From: Limosilactobacillus reuteri subsp. reuteri
Lineage (GTDB): Bacteria; Bacillota; Bacilli; Lactobacillales; Lactobacillaceae
NCBI RefSeq assembly: GCF_000016825.1
Contig: NC_009513.1
Span: 893,001 to 957,000, forward strand
DNA length: 64,000 nt
Direction: 5' to 3'
Positions 35,014 to 43,233 of this stretch are shown here, one piece after another (position 1 is the stretch's first letter; each line of letters starts with the position of its first letter). The notes under the pieces were generated by a model that saw only the letters and a program-made list of their open reading frames with translations, had not been told where the DNA came from and searched no databases. The translations under genes were made by a program, and so were the position numbers.

Positions 35014-35045
35014 GAAGAATCACTTGCAGGTGGTTCTTTTTTTCA
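35014..35045 (+). terminator. Terminator after miniprotein 1
   Basis: AAGAATCAC and GTGGTTCTT pair (with one G-T) around a short loop, followed by TTTTTT. It separates miniprotein 1 from the PLD-ATPase gene, which has its own TATAAT just downstream. Confidence 0.75.
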
Positions 35046-35085
35046 TGATATAATTTGAAAGTTAACTAAAAAGGAGGCGAGTCAC

Positions 35086-37353
35086 ATGTTAGATATCCTG
35101 GATTACACGAAACAAGAATTGATTTCTGATGCCGATTTTTGGCAATTCGCGGGTGAACATCTTGAAAAACCGACTGAATTTAGGGGCGTTTCATTTGTTT
35201 CTTCAATTAAGTTTATTGAGGAGCAACTATTACCGCGCTATGATAAGGTCACTTTGATCCTCGGCTTAAGTGATAATGGAAAAGAATCAATTGGCAAACG
35301 GATGAGGCAGTTAAATGACCGGACTGAATTTGTCAATTATGGTTATGAACACCCTGATAGTGAATTTACAAAGCGAATTTTAGATGGCAGCTTGCGACTT
35401 TTATTCACAAAACAAGAATTAATTCATACCAAAATGTACTTAATGACAAGTGACGACCGGTATCTCTCATTTGCCGGTTCAATGAATTTAACCGAAGCAG
35501 CAATTCATCATAATTTAGAACAACTCGACAGTGACTATGGAATGCAGACGGATCCGCTTTATCAATGCCATGTCCAGATGTTCAATGATAACCTTCACCA
35601 TGCGACTGCCTATCTGGACGCAAAGAAAATGGCCGGGTTCATTAAGGCGAAAAATAAAGAGCAACTTCAGATTAATGTCTATACCGATACAGTGAATATG
35701 GTGAAAAACAAGGATAACGGTGACCAGGATGCGGTGATTATCCCGGCAGAAGAAGTAAAAGAATATAAGGATCAGTATAGTTCTGACGAGGAATTAAAGA
35801 AACTATCAGCTCCAGAAAAATTGAGTGTCGCCCAAACTGTCAAGCTCTTTGGCAATGCTGGCTATAAGAAACGCAATCTCGAAAATATCGGGAAAGAACT
35901 CTACAGCCTTACTCAAGTAGTTAAACATGTGTCTCGAAACGATGATAACTCAGGAAAGATTACCCGTGAAGAAGATCTCTATCCTAAGCCAGTCTTGTTT
36001 TATAACAATGGTCAATTATTTGAAGCGCCCCGTGTTGGCGATAATGTAAAGTCGGAATTAATAACATCGAATTTAACTGGTGCCCGTCTCCGTGAACAGC
36101 TTCAATTATTTAGCGATATTGCGCATGAGTACGATAATTACAAAGAAGTCGGTGAGGGGTGGCAAGCATGTGATTTCATGTGTTTCCTATTTGAAGCTCC
36201 CTGGCTATGGAAAATCCGTAATATGTATGAATTATCGCCAAGCAGTAAATCACGCGAAGATGTTCCCCTCGGAGTAGCCTTGATTGGTCAAGGACGAACT
36301 GGGAAATCGACGTTGGGAAAGCGGCTAGCAGCCAAGCTAACAGGAAGTGGTAACTTCCTTGATGGCGGTGTTTTTGATGCTAAAAATTATGCATTAGGAA
36401 AGTCCAATATCAATATGACTATTACAACGGTTTTAAGCGATTATATGTATAGTGCTGGGCCCGTTAATCCGATGATGATTGATGATATTAGCCCTGACTT
36501 AACAACACGGCCATATTTTGATCGCTTCATTAAAGAAATTACTAACAATCGTAGTTTAACTCAGCCACTCCCATCATTTATTTTTACGATGAATCGTCGT
36601 GAGGGTGACAGTAAATCGCAATTTTCCCTTAAACCGGAAATTATGCGTCGTTTATGGTACCTCAGCTTTGAATCAACTTTTGCCGGGGATGAAGATGAAC
36701 GAGAAGCTAAGTTAAATGACTTGCTTGAGCGCGCTAACGATCAACTTTATCGTTATTGCCAAGTTGAACTTGCGAAATTTTTCAATGATGTGTCACCAGA
36801 GACAGAACAAAAGATTGAAAGGGATTACCTTTATCCAATCAAATATGTCTTGAAACAAGCGATGGACCAATTTGGGATGTTTGAGCTTGTTAAAGACTAC
36901 TTTGAAGATAATTATGATTACTCACTTTTTGTCGGGCGAAATGATTGGACAATGCTGATTAACCAGGCGGAAGTCGGTGCTGATCTAACGTTTATTCAAC
37001 AGGATGGTCAGTTAAAAGCGCAAATTAATAAGCAGTTGTTTAATAAGGTTTCAGATAGTACGGCGCGAAATAATGGGTCAATGATGATGGAACGGTACTT
37101 CCAATATCTGCCGCGAAAGTATCGAATTAGTTATCAATATACTAGTACCGGTTTTATTGTCGATGTTGCTAATTTTGATCGGTGGCTTAACAGTGATACC
37201 CTTCAGCAAAAGTATAATAGCAGCGAGGTAGCCCGGGATGCTCAAAAGGTAAATACTGATGCAAAAATGACTGAATTGCTTACCCGGTTAACAGAGGCAC
37301 AAGAAAAGCAAGCGCATCGCCACGGGATATTTAGCTGGCTTAAAAAGAAATAA
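35086..37353 (+). CDS. PLD-like nuclease domain fused to P-loop ATPase, uncharacterised
   Basis: A 755-residue protein after AAAAAGGAGG. Residues ~35-175 form a phospholipase D-like domain with a single HKD half-motif (H114-x-K116, then G-S-M-N-L-T at 131-136); one motif per chain implies dimerisation, as in bacterial PLD nucleases such as Nuc/BfiI. Residues ~180-330 are a helical linker. Residues ~395-560 are a P-loop ATPase: Walker A G-Q-G-R-T-G-K-S-T at 401-409, Walker B-like M-M-I-D-D-I at 463-468, sensor-like F-T-M-N-R-R at ~500. The C-terminal region is unassigned and ends S-W-L-K-K-K. Placed beside a restriction locus and three miniproteins; a defence or mobile-element role is inference. 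Confidence 0.8.
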   Translation: MLDILDYTKQELISDADFWQFAGEHLEKPTEFRGVSFVSSIKFIEEQLLPRYDKVTLILGLSDNGKESIGKRMRQLNDRTEFVNYGYEHPDSEFTKRILDGSLRLLFTKQELIHTKMYLMTSDDRYLSFAGSMNLTEAAIHHNLEQLDSDYGMQTDPLYQCHVQMFNDNLHHATAYLDAKKMAGFIKAKNKEQLQINVYTDTVNMVKNKDNGDQDAVIIPAEEVKEYKDQYSSDEELKKLSAPEKLSVAQTVKLFGNAGYKKRNLENIGKELYSLTQVVKHVSRNDDNSGKITREEDLYPKPVLFYNNGQLFEAPRVGDNVKSELITSNLTGARLREQLQLFSDIAHEYDNYKEVGEGWQACDFMCFLFEAPWLWKIRNMYELSPSSKSREDVPLGVALIGQGRTGKSTLGKRLAAKLTGSGNFLDGGVFDAKNYALGKSNINMTITTVLSDYMYSAGPVNPMMIDDISPDLTTRPYFDRFIKEITNNRSLTQPLPSFIFTMNRREGDSKSQFSLKPEIMRRLWYLSFESTFAGDEDEREAKLNDLLERANDQLYRYCQVELAKFFNDVSPETEQKIERDYLYPIKYVLKQAMDQFGMFELVKDYFEDNYDYSLFVGRNDWTMLINQAEVGADLTFIQQDGQLKAQINKQLFNKVSDSTARNNGSMMMERYFQYLPRKYRISYQYTSTGFIVDVANFDRWLNSDTLQQKYNSSEVARDAQKVNTDAKMTELLTRLTEAQEKQAHRHGIFSWLKKK

Positions 37354-37362
37354 GGTGAACTT

Positions 37363-37473
37363 ATGAAACATATTTGGAAACTTAACCTATTTCAAAAGAT
37401 AATTGTTTGGTTATTTATAATTGCTTTAATTACCTGGCCCATATATTTTTACGTAAAGGCAAAATGGGGCTAA
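37363..37473 (+). CDS. Miniprotein 2: 36-aa single-span membrane protein
   Basis: Starts nine bases after the PLD-ATPase stop with AAGGTGA overlapping that stop, so it is almost certainly co-translated. It encodes M-K-H-I-W-K-L-N-L-F-Q-K then one membrane span and the end T-W-P-I-Y-F-Y-V-K-A-K-W-G. The W-P-I-Y-x-x-x-K feature aligns with miniproteins 1 and 3. No other motif; function unknown. Confidence 0.65.
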   Translation: MKHIWKLNLFQKIIVWLFIIALITWPIYFYVKAKWG

Positions 37474-37522
37474 AATAAGAGTGTAGGTAGTGATAGGTTT
37501 TTGAACAAAGGAGTAGATTCTT

Positions 37523-37648
37523 ATGAAGAAAAATAAAACTGAAAACAAAACTACACAACCTAAGAAGCATTCAAAGAAGAAGTTTACTATTTTAGCCCTT
37601 TTAGCTGGCGCTATTGCTTTACCAATTTATTTAGTAAAGAAAGCGTAA
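37523..37648 (+). CDS. Miniprotein 3: 41-aa single-span membrane protein
   Basis: Encodes 41 residues with AAAGGAG upstream: a very basic, Lys/Thr/Gln-rich first ~20 residues, then one span ending A-G-A-I-A-L-P-I-Y-L-V-K-K-A. The terminal L-P-I-Y-x-x-K matches miniproteins 1 and 2. It lies 49 bases after miniprotein 2 and is followed by a terminator. Function unknown. Confidence 0.65.
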   Translation: MKKNKTENKTTQPKKHSKKKFTILALLAGAIALPIYLVKKA

Positions 37649-37664
37649 AATTATAACTTATATT

Positions 37665-37697
37665 GAAAAGGATCACGATTAGGTGGTCCTTTTATTA
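37665..37697 (+). terminator. Terminator after miniprotein 3
   Basis: AAAAGGATCAC and GTGGTCCTTTT form an 11-pair stem (one G-T) with a short loop and a T-rich tail. It resembles the hairpin after miniprotein 1 (GATCAC/GTGGTC versus GAATCAC/GTGGTTC). Confidence 0.75.
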
Positions 37698-37804
37698 TGT
37701 CTTTTTAAATTTTATTGATCAACATTAAACGGAATAATGTTCATTTGTTATAATTAATGTAACCGCTATACTAATGATTCACAAAGAAAGGATGCCGATA
37801 ACAA

Positions 37805-38749
37805 ATGACCAAAAAGATAATTCTTGACTGTGATCCCGGACATGATGATGCATTGGCATTAACGATGGCCGTTGCTTCACCGAAGATTGATGTCCTTGCC
37901 GTAACAACTTCTGCTGGTAATCAAACACCAGACAAAACTTTAAATAATGCGATGCGGATGTTAACTTTACTCCATCGAGAAGATATTCCAGTTGCTCAGG
38001 GAAATCAAACTCCGCTGGTTGAGCCGCTTGAAACTGCACCGGAAGTTCATGGGGAAACAGGTTTGGATGGTGCGGACCTTCCTGATCCCGATTTCAAAGT
38101 TCAACCAATTCCAGCTATTGAGTTGATTGCTAAAACTCTTCGTGAAAGTGATGAGAAAGTTACCTTAGTAGTTACCGGTCCAATGACAAATGCGGCCTTA
38201 TTCTTACGGGTCTATCCCGATTTGGCGAAAGAAAAGATTGATCAGATTGTCTTCATGGGTGGGGCAATGGGACTTGGTAACTGGCGGCCATCAGTCGAAT
38301 TTAATATTTTTGTTGATCCAGAAGCAGCTAAAATTGTAATGAACTTCGGCCTGCCTCTGGTAATGGCACCGTTGAACGTGACTCATAAAGCTCAGATTAT
38401 GAAGGATGAGATTGAGCAAATCGGGCAAATCAATAATCCAGTTGCCCAAGCTTTCCACGGTCTCCTAAACTTCTTTGAACAGTACCATGAAAATCCTAAG
38501 TGGGGCTTTAAGGGTGCGCCACTCCATGACCCATGTACGATTGCTTGGTTGATTGATCCCACCATGTTCGGTACTGACAAAATGAATGTAGATGTTGAAA
38601 CTCAGGGCGATCTTACACGGGGAGAGACGGTTTGTGACTACTATCAGTTAACTGATAAGTCCCAAAATACTGAAGTCCTCCTTGATATTGATCGTGAGAA
38701 ATTCATCCAATTGATCATTGATACCCTGCAAAGTTTCTCACAGAAATAA
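37805..38749 (+). CDS. Inosine-uridine-type ribonucleoside hydrolase
   Basis: A 314-residue nucleoside hydrolase with AAAGAAAGGA upstream. The calcium-binding signature D-C-D-P-G-H-D-D is at residues 9-16; the family motif V-F-M-G-G-A-M near 150 and the Ca ligand region H-D-P-C near 240 are intact. It cleaves the N-glycosidic bond of nucleosides to ribose and base for salvage. Purine versus pyrimidine preference cannot be told. Own promoter (TATAAT about 50 bases upstream), separate from the miniprotein unit. Confidence 0.93.
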   Translation: MTKKIILDCDPGHDDALALTMAVASPKIDVLAVTTSAGNQTPDKTLNNAMRMLTLLHREDIPVAQGNQTPLVEPLETAPEVHGETGLDGADLPDPDFKVQPIPAIELIAKTLRESDEKVTLVVTGPMTNAALFLRVYPDLAKEKIDQIVFMGGAMGLGNWRPSVEFNIFVDPEAAKIVMNFGLPLVMAPLNVTHKAQIMKDEIEQIGQINNPVAQAFHGLLNFFEQYHENPKWGFKGAPLHDPCTIAWLIDPTMFGTDKMNVDVETQGDLTRGETVCDYYQLTDKSQNTEVLLDIDREKFIQLIIDTLQSFSQK

Positions 38750-38811
38750 ATTTGCTGTTTACAAAAAGAAAGTGAAGAGTTACACTATATGTAAATTTAA
38801 CAATCTAATTT

Positions 38812-38945
38812 TCTTCGGGGCAGGGTGAAATTCCCAACCGACGGTAACAAGTACGCTTGGAGTCCGTGACCCGTTAGCATTTATGTTAACGGTTGAACCA
38901 GTGAAAATCTGGTACCGACAGTATAGTCTGGATGGGAGAAGAAAA
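38812..38945 (+). ncRNA. FMN riboswitch (RFN element)
   Basis: Typical conserved segments in order: TCTTCGGGGCAGGGTG, AAATTCCCAACCGACGG, AGTCCGTGACCC, a variable hairpin (CCGTTAGCA.../...GTTAACGG), GTGAAAATCTGGTACCGACAG and ATAGTCTGGATGGGAGAAG. It binds FMN and lies upstream of ribD with terminator hairpins between, so excess FMN should stop transcription of the riboflavin operon. Confidence 0.97.
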
Positions 38946-38978
38946 CTAAAAATGACACAATCAGTTTAAACGTAAAGC

Positions 38979-39013
38979 CCCGGATAGCAGTGATGTTATC
39001 CGGTTTTATTTTT
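38979..39013 (+). terminator. Riboswitch-controlled terminator
   Basis: CCGGATA and TATCCGG pair around a 10-base loop, followed by TTTTATTTTT. It lies about 35 bases after the RFN element and is the likely FMN-dependent attenuator. Confidence 0.85.
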
Positions 39014-39042
39014 GCCGAGCTGTTTTTTTAAGTTAACTATTT

Positions 39043-39079
39043 AACGTCCCGAGAGAAATCTTAGGACGTTTTTATTTTG
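39043..39079 (+). terminator. Second terminator-like hairpin directly before ribD
   Basis: AACGTCC and GGACGTT pair around a 13-base loop, followed by TTTATTTT that runs into the ribD ribosome site (GGAAAGGA). It could be a second attenuator or affect ribD translation. Confidence 0.65.
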
Positions 39080-39094
39080 GAAAGGATGGTTAGA

Positions 39095-40153
39095 GTGGAA
39101 GATGCTTATTTCATGCAAATGGCAATCGCTGAAGCAGCAAAGGCTGGCAATGAAACTTGGAAAAATCCTCGCGTTGGGGCAGTTGTTGTGAAAAATGGTC
39201 AAGTTTTAGCGCGAGGTCATACTCACGAATACGGTGGAATTCACGCTGAACGGGATGCAATAGGTAAACTTACGCCGAAACAGGGACAGGGGGCAACTCT
39301 TTATGTCACGTTGGAACCCTGCAATCACTATGGGAAACAACCGCCATGTAGTCAGGCGATTATTGACGCGGGCATCAGAAGGGTTGTGATTGCGGAAACA
39401 GATCCGCACAAGCTTGTCACCGGGAAAGGAATTGCTACGCTTCAACAGCAAAATATTATTGTCAAAACGGGCGTCCTTAAAGAAGCAGCACAGGCCTTAA
39501 ATCCGTATTACGATTTTTTCTATCGGTACCAACGACCATGGGTAACTTTAAAACAAGCAGTGAGTCTTGACTATCGCGTGGCCGCAGAAAAAGGTCAACG
39601 AACGGCGATTACTAATTCTGCTGTGGCAAAAATGGTTCATACCGAGCGTGGTAATTTTCAAGGAATCTTGATTGGAAGCCAAACCGCCATTATCGATAAT
39701 CCAACTTTATTAACGACTAGTCCGACAAAGTTTCCGCCAGTAAGGATTGTTCTTGACCGCCGGGGACGTTTAAAAGATAATCCAACCTTACACTTGTTGA
39801 CTGACGGGCAGGCACCTACTTGGATTTTTACGGAAAATAGTTCGCTACAAGATCAGTTTGCTAAAAGCATTCAGGTATTTTATCGCCGGACGTGGTCAAT
39901 TAACGACATCTTGCATGAACTTGGTCGACAAGAAATTCAATCTGTTTATGTAGAAGGGGGTCCGACTGTTCATCAAGCGTTTTTACGGAAAGGATTGTTT
40001 GAAGAGCTTATTACTTATTTAGCTCCCCAGATGCTTGGCGAAAAAGGGGTGCCAGGGATGGAGTCACCTCATCAATTACATTTAGCCCATCAGGAAATTA
40101 AAGTTTTAGAGAATAATATTAGGATTGCGGGAAGGAAGATGGAACATGTTTAG
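39095..40153 (+). CDS. ribD: Bifunctional riboflavin deaminase/reductase RibD
   Basis: About 352 residues. GTG 39095 lies eight bases after AAAGGA; in-frame ATG 39086 and TTG 39077 are alternatives. The N-terminal deaminase has the zinc motifs H-A-E-R-D-A and P-C-N-H-Y-G-K-Q-P-P-C; the C-terminal reductase (about 145-350) has G-S-Q-T-A-I-I-D-N-P-T-L and V-E-G-G-P-T-V. It catalyses the second and third steps of riboflavin synthesis. First gene of the riboswitch operon; its end overlaps ribE. Confidence 0.95.
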   Translation: MEDAYFMQMAIAEAAKAGNETWKNPRVGAVVVKNGQVLARGHTHEYGGIHAERDAIGKLTPKQGQGATLYVTLEPCNHYGKQPPCSQAIIDAGIRRVVIAETDPHKLVTGKGIATLQQQNIIVKTGVLKEAAQALNPYYDFFYRYQRPWVTLKQAVSLDYRVAAEKGQRTAITNSAVAKMVHTERGNFQGILIGSQTAIIDNPTLLTTSPTKFPPVRIVLDRRGRLKDNPTLHLLTDGQAPTWIFTENSSLQDQFAKSIQVFYRRTWSINDILHELGRQEIQSVYVEGGPTVHQAFLRKGLFEELITYLAPQMLGEKGVPGMESPHQLHLAHQEIKVLENNIRIAGRKMEHV

Positions 40154-40748
40154 TGGTTTAGTAGCAGGAGTTGGTCGGATAACAGAGATCAACCTACAAG
40201 GAGAAACAATTGAACTAGCGGTTACTCCGCGAATTGATGACTTTTTAACTACCGTCCAACTCGGAGATTCAATCGCGGTAAATGGGACATGTTTAACGGT
40301 CGTAGAAATCAATAATAATCAATTTACGACAACTCTAATGCCGCAAACGTTTGAAAAGACAACGTTCAAAAACTTGGAAAAAGGGTCCCTTGTAAATCTT
40401 GAACGTTCATTGCAAGTTGGCGCACGGCTAGAAGGTCATATTGTAACGGGGCATGTTGACGAACTATCACGAGTTTTAAAGCGGACTGTCAATGAAAATG
40501 CTATTGAAGTACAATTTAGTATTCCACACCGCCTGCATGGTCAAGTGGTAGCGCAAGGAAGTGTCGCGATTAATGGCGTAAGTTTAACCGTGATGGAAAC
40601 TGGTAATGGCTGGTTTACAGTTGGGCTGATTCCGCACACTCAACTCGTGACTAACTTAGATACGCTTAAAGTAGGGGATGAAGTTAATTTAGAAACTGAT
40701 ATTTTAGGAAAATATGTTGTCGCAAACTTATCAGGAGGCAAAAACTAA
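40146..40748 (+). CDS. ribE: Riboflavin synthase alpha subunit RibE
   Basis: A 200-residue protein starting at ATG 40146 within the ribD end (GGAAGGAAGATGGAAC upstream gives the site). The characteristic start M-F-S-G-L-V and the two homologous lumazine-binding repeats are visible (N-G-T-C-L-T-V in the first, N-G-V-S-L-T-V in the second, each followed by G-x-x-x-x-x-E-x-x). It dismutates dimethylribityllumazine to riboflavin. Its stop overlaps the ribBA start (ATGA-type). Confidence 0.95.
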   Translation: MFSGLVAGVGRITEINLQGETIELAVTPRIDDFLTTVQLGDSIAVNGTCLTVVEINNNQFTTTLMPQTFEKTTFKNLEKGSLVNLERSLQVGARLEGHIVTGHVDELSRVLKRTVNENAIEVQFSIPHRLHGQVVAQGSVAINGVSLTVMETGNGWFTVGLIPHTQLVTNLDTLKVGDEVNLETDILGKYVVANLSGGKN

Positions 40749-41929
40749 TGGATGTAAAGAAAATTCAAGCAACGATTAAGCATCTGCAAGAAGGTGGTTT
40801 AGCAATTGTCATGGATGATGCAGACCGCGAAGCAGAAGGCGATTTGGTGGGGCTTGCTAGTAAAGCTACCCCTGAAAAAGTTAACTTTATGACTAAGTAT
40901 GCACGTGGATTGATGTGTGTTCCCATGGCACCGGAAGTGGCTGAACGACTGAAATTGTCACAGATGACTGCTGATAATTCGGATCCGTTTGGGACAGCTT
41001 TTACAATTAGTGTTGATCACCATTCAACGACTACCGGAATTTCAGCCTTTGATCGTTGGCGCACCATTACTCATCTTGCCGCGCCAACTGCTAAGAACGA
41101 AGACTTCTACAAGCCAGGCCATATCTTTCCCTTGGTCGCCAAGAAAAATGGGGTATTAGAACGCGATGGTCATACTGAAGCCGCGGTTGACCTCGCGCGC
41201 TTGGCTGGAGTGGAACCAGTTGCTTATATCTGTGAGATTTTAAAAGACAATGGTGAAATGGCGCGATCAGTTGAACTTCATGAGAAAGCAGCCGAATTTG
41301 GCTTACCCATCATTACGATCAAAGAACTTCAGGAATACCGGCAAAGTTTAGCGAGCAAACCAGTAGAAGAGGTGCATCTCCCGTCTCAGTATGGTGACTT
41401 TCGCTTACGATGGTTTGATGACAATAATCTAGCGCTGATAAAAGGAGATATTGATCCAACTACTCCTGTAATGGTTCGCTTGCATTCAGAATGCTTTACT
41501 GGCGATGTTCTTGGTTCCCTTCGCTGTGATTGTGGTCCTCAACTTCATGAAGCAATGCGCCAAATTGAGAAGAACGGCAGCGGGATTATTATTTATTTGC
41601 GGCAAGAAGGACGAGGAATTGGTTTAGCAAACAAATTGCGAGCCTATCATTTGCAAGAACACGGCTATGATACTGTCGAGGCAAATGAAAAACTAGGCTT
41701 TGCACCAGATGAGCGACAATATGACCAAGCAATTGCGATTTTACATCAATTAGGGATAACCAAGATTAACCTACTTACTAATAATCCTGATAAAATTGAG
41801 CAACTACAACTTGGCGATATTGAAATCAATGAACGTCTACCATTAGAAATAGCGCCTAATAACTACGACGAGAATTATTTGATCACAAAGAAAAATAAAT
41901 TTCATCACTTACTGAATCTGGAGGCTTAA
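40748..41929 (+). CDS. ribBA: Bifunctional RibBA (DHBP synthase / GTP cyclohydrolase II)
   Basis: A 393-residue fusion. Residues 1-~200 are 3,4-dihydroxybutanone-phosphate synthase ([10 protein letters not shown] at 24-33; [10 protein letters not shown]). Residues ~205-393 are GTP cyclohydrolase II with the zinc motif [17 protein letters not shown] and R-Q-E-G-R-G-I-G-L. It supplies both precursors of riboflavin. AGGAGG precedes its ATG. Confidence 0.96.
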
Positions 41930-41931
41930 TC

Positions 41932-42390
41932 ATGAAAGAATTTACTGGGAAATTTAATGTTCAAAGTGCAGAAATCGGGATTGTTGTTGCTGATTTTAAC
42001 GAAACTGTCACTAAACAATTAGTGCAGGGAGCTACCGAAATGTTAGCTAAGTTTGACCTTGAAAACGTTGATGTATACCATGTGCCGGGAGCATTTGAAA
42101 TTCCGTTTATGACGAAACAATTATTGGCAAAAAAGGAATATGACGGCATTTTGACGTTAGGCGCTGTTATCAAAGGTGAAACAGATCACTACGATTTAAT
42201 TTGTCAAAATGTTGCTAGCGGCGTAATGAATCTTAACTTAAAGAGCAATATTCCAATTACATTTGGCATCCTTACTACCGATAACATTGAACAAGCAATG
42301 CAACGAGCGGGACTCAAAGCGGGTAATGAAGGAGCGATCACTGCACAAAGCTTACTAGAGATGATTTCGTTAAATCGACAAATAAATTAA
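41932..42390 (+). CDS. ribH: 6,7-dimethyl-8-ribityllumazine synthase RibH
   Basis: A 152-residue protein two bases after ribBA. Family motifs [20 protein letters not shown] and G-I-L-T-T-D are present, the His in D-H-Y being the catalytic base. It makes lumazine from the RibBA and RibD products. Last gene of the operon; a strong terminator follows. Confidence 0.97.
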
Positions 42391-42435
42391 AAATAACCTC
42401 CATTCTTGGATAAAACCTTGAATGGAGGTTATTTG
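42391..42435. terminator. Bidirectional terminator after ribH
   Basis: AAATAACCTCCATTC and GAATGGAGGTTATTT form a 15-pair perfect stem with a 15-base loop. It serves the rib operon and the convergent channel gene. Confidence 0.9.
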
Positions 42436-43179
42436 CTAACGTTTATTTTTCTGAATCAAACGCTTGATTTCATCTAACTCAGCCTTTAGTTGGCGATTTT
42501 CATGTTGGATTTTGACTAACTGGGCGGAAATCTTCCGTTCGTCTTTTTTGGCAAAGAACTCAGTAATTGTACTGGTAAGCATCCCAATAAAACCAATCCC
42601 CAAGAGCATCAGGACAATCGCAGCTGCCCGGCCAATTCCGGTCTTAGGAATCACATCCCCGTAACCAATCGTAGTAGCAGTTGTAATTGCCCACCACAGG
42701 GCTGTTTCATAAGAGACTTTCTCCGAGATACAAAACATTGCTGCGGCTACCATTATGACAGCAATCGTAATGTACAAGTAGTAGAGCAACTCATTTCGCT
42801 CAAAGAAGACGCCCAGACGACCGGTAAATCCGACTAAACGCATAATTCGCATGAGTTTAAGCATCTGAAAGGTTCTACCAATTTGCCCAATTCGGAAGAG
42901 AAAGAAAAGGCTGCTGGCAGGAATGATTGATAGAAGGTCAAAGATGTTATCTTTCACAAATTCGCGTTTATTTGGTGAAATAATCAGGCGGATAACGTAA
43001 TCAGTAAAGAAGACCAACCAAATCCCATTGTCAATCATATTGTAAGGGTAGGTGTCAATATTGATTCGCTTGGCATAATATGCGATCAGCATTCCAATCG
43101 AAATAACGGCTAAGATAGCCATAATAATTTGGTAGACAATGTAGGTAAACTTCTTATGCACGATTTTTCTCCTGCCCAT
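42436..43179 (-). CDS. Voltage-gated-type potassium channel protein
   Basis: A 247-residue membrane protein. Four S1-S4-like segments occupy ~10-145, with an Arg-bearing fourth helix (M-R-I-M-R-L-V-G-F-T-G-R); the pore loop has the selectivity filter T-T-I-G-Y-G-D at ~170-176, and the last helix is followed by a short coiled coil. The filter identifies it as a K+ channel of the Kv/Kch type. Single gene, convergent with the rib operon; likely potassium homeostasis or stress adaptation. Confidence 0.92.
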   Translation of the reverse strand: MGRRKIVHKKFTYIVYQIIMAILAVISIGMLIAYYAKRINIDTYPYNMIDNGIWLVFFTDYVIRLIISPNKREFVKDNIFDLLSIIPASSLFFLFRIGQIGRTFQMLKLMRIMRLVGFTGRLGVFFERNELLYYLYITIAVIMVAAAMFCISEKVSYETALWWAITTATTIGYGDVIPKTGIGRAAAIVLMLLGIGFIGMLTSTITEFFAKKDERKISAQLVKIQHENRQLKAELDEIKRLIQKNKR

Positions 43180-43233
43180 AGATTTAATTTTATCTTAAGC
43201 GTCTCTTGAAAGGGATGCAAGGATTATTCTGCT

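Noticed and set aside
37930..38060. Considered extending the miniprotein unit to include the nucleoside hydrolase
   Set aside because: A terminator (37665-37697) and a separate TATAAT precede the hydrolase, so it is a different transcript.
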